DNA of 7,135 nt from an uncultured Alphaproteobacteria bacterium (lineage in GTDB: Bacteria > Pseudomonadota > Alphaproteobacteria > Rhodobacterales > Rhodobacteraceae), in the NCBI GenBank assembly GCA_929200295.1, contig CAKMZE010000073.1, positions 6,324 to 13,458 of the forward strand, read 5' to 3'. A program made the position numbers and the translations under genes. Shown one piece after another: positions 6,120-7,135 of the stretch. How positions within the stretch are numbered: the first letter of the stretch is position 1; every line of letters starts with the position of its first letter. The notes beneath the pieces were generated by a model. It was not told the DNA's origin and searched no databases. It worked only from the letters and a program-made list of their open reading frames with translations.

Positions 6120-7099
6120 GTGAGCTTAAGCTCGATCCGGCGGTTTGCCGCACGGGCTTCATCCGTATCGGCAGGGTCAAGCGGCTGGTATTGACCAAAG
6201 CCATTCGCCGCTAGCCGCTGAGGCGGGATACCCAAATCACCGCTCATGTAGCGCACAACAGATAGCGCGCGGGCTTGGCTTAGCTCCCAATTGTCGCGAT
6301 ACCGGCCCTGGCCTGACAGAGGGATATCATCCGTGTGCCCATCCACACGGATCACCCAATCAATGCCTGATGGGATATCATCTGCGATATTGCGCAGGAT
6401 ACTGGCAATATTTGCGATCTCGGTTTGTCCCTGCTCTGACAGCTCTGCGCGTCCGGGGCGAAACAACACCTCTGACGAAAACACAAAGCGGTCGCCTTGA
6501 ATGCTCACACCGTCTTGGCCCCCAAGGATATCACGTATCTGCCCAAAGAAATCCGACCGGAACCGCTCAAGGTTTTGCGCTTCTGCCTGAAGACGCGCGG
6601 CCTCTTCTTCGAGACGCGCCGCTTCCTCTTCAAGCCGCGCGCGCTCTGCCTCTTCTAAGGCGCGGCGTCTGCGCTCTTCGGCGGCAACCCGGGCGAGCGC
6701 TGTATTTAACTGCGAGCCAAGCGCCTCGATTTGCACATTCGCTGCGGCATCTGCCTCTTCGGCGAGATCAAGCAATGTTTTCAGCGACCCGATCTGATTG
6801 CGCAGCTCTGCAACCTGTTGGTTGAGCAAAGCCACCTCGCGCTGGCTTTCGGCCGACAATGCCTTTTCATCTGTTAACGCGCGATTTGCTTGTGCCAGTA
6901 ACAAGGCTGTGCGGTCTTGGTCCGTCAGGCTCAGTTCTGCTTGATCACGTGCCGCTGCCGCTGCGGCTAAGGCTTGGGCCAAGCGCGCCTCAAGCTGGGC
7001 ACGGTCGCGCGCTGTTTCTGTTTGGCCGTTACTTAGTGATGTGATCTCAGCTTGCAGGCTTTCTTGCAACAAAAGCGCCTCGGCCAGACGCATCGCCAT
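6110..7099 (-). CDS. Coiled-coil protein with C-terminal OmpA/MotB-type peptidoglycan-binding domain
   Basis: The 329 readable residues divide into a long alanine- and glutamate-rich coiled coil (about 1-180), a short link (FRSDFFGQIRDILGGQ), and an OmpA-like domain (about 205-329). In the latter, VLFRPGRAELSEQG, VDGHTDDIPL and NWELSQARA are visible; D257 and R277 fit the positions that hold diaminopimelate of peptidoglycan, and the insert between them is MotB-like. Proteins of this kind in Rhodobacteraceae normally begin with a membrane anchor and a longer coil, often beside an ExbB/MotA-like channel gene. No such anchor is in view. Reading upstream of the ATG at 7099 stays in frame and coil-like for ten codons and then meets TGA at 7130-7132, so this ATG may be only the first one after a break. 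No good ribosome binding site precedes it. The gene may be truncated, frameshifted or misread at the edge; the domain call is firm, the start is not. Confidence 0.85.
   Translation of the reverse strand: MAMRLAEALLLQESLQAEITSLSNGQTETARDRAQLEARLAQALAAAAAARDQAELSLTDQDRTALLLAQANRALTDEKALSAESQREVALLNQQVAELRNQIGSLKTLLDLAEEADAAANVQIEALGSQLNTALARVAAEERRRRALEEAERARLEEEAARLEEEAARLQAEAQNLERFRSDFFGQIRDILGGQDGVSIQGDRFVFSSEVLFRPGRAELSEQGQTEIANIASILRNIADDIPSGIDWVIRVDGHTDDIPLSGQGRYRDNWELSQARALSVVRYMSGDLGIPPQRLAANGFGQYQPLDPADTDEARAANRRIELKLTER
6575..6637 (-). repeat. Three tandem heptads in the coiled coil
   Basis: Residues 155-175 of the OmpA-like protein read RLEEEAA, RLEEEAA and RLQAEAQ. The DNA is a matching 21-base imperfect tandem repeat. 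It lies at the end of the coil just before the OmpA-like part and could vary in copy number by slippage without breaking the frame. Confidence 0.65.
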
Positions 7100-7135
7100 T
7101 GTTTCGCGCGCATCCTGGTCTTCTGCCGCTCATTG

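Noticed and set aside
6145..6825. A plus-strand frame of 226 codons opposite the OmpA-like gene.
   Set aside because: The composition is that of an antisense shadow (many Arg, Pro, Ser, His), and the minus strand encodes a clear OmpA-like domain.

Overview
The window reads as ordinary core chromosome of an alphaproteobacterium, most likely of the Rhodobacteraceae (Roseobacter group). This rests on the close match of the translated ATP synthase delta subunit, ClpA and glyoxalase II to what is typical of that family, on an atpH gene standing at the head of its transcription unit, on frequent GTG starts, and on a moderate GC content broken by AT-rich intergenic DNA. The assignment comes from recalled family features, not from a database search.

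Layout, left to right. Positions 1-552 (minus) hold nearly all of atpH, the F1F0 ATP synthase delta subunit, running off the left edge two or three codons before its expected end. Positions 553-947 are a 395-base gap, AT-rich in its right half, which should contain the atp operon promoter and which carries several inverted repeats. Positions 948-1706 (minus) encode a SAM-methyltransferase-like protein of unknown substrate. It is divergent from gloB (1792-2565, plus), a complete glyoxalase II, across 85 bases that include a CtrA-like TTAACCAT site. After a 192-base gap without a gene comes clpA (2758-5070, plus), the unfoldase partner of ClpP, starting at GTG behind a strong ribosome binding site. 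A large GC-rich hairpin (5081-5127) separates clpA from a secreted M23/LytM-type zinc peptidase (5134-6105, plus). That gene converges, with 4 bases between stop codons, on a coiled-coil plus OmpA/MotB-type peptidoglycan-binding protein (6110-7099, minus), whose upstream reading is interrupted by an in-frame TGA near the right edge.

The genes do housekeeping work: energy conversion (atpH), methylglyoxal detoxification (gloB), protein quality control (clpA), and cell-envelope cutting and anchoring (M23 peptidase and OmpA-like protein). The last two both act on peptidoglycan and face each other tail to tail, so they may share a role in envelope maintenance, but nothing in the sequence proves it. 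I see no mobile element, CRISPR array, tRNA, rRNA, phage gene or defence system, and no evidence for a new multi-gene system. The points worth checking are the TGA in the coiled-coil gene, the palindrome cluster upstream of atpH, the degenerate SAM site in the methyltransferase, and the hairpin in the leader of the peptidase gene.
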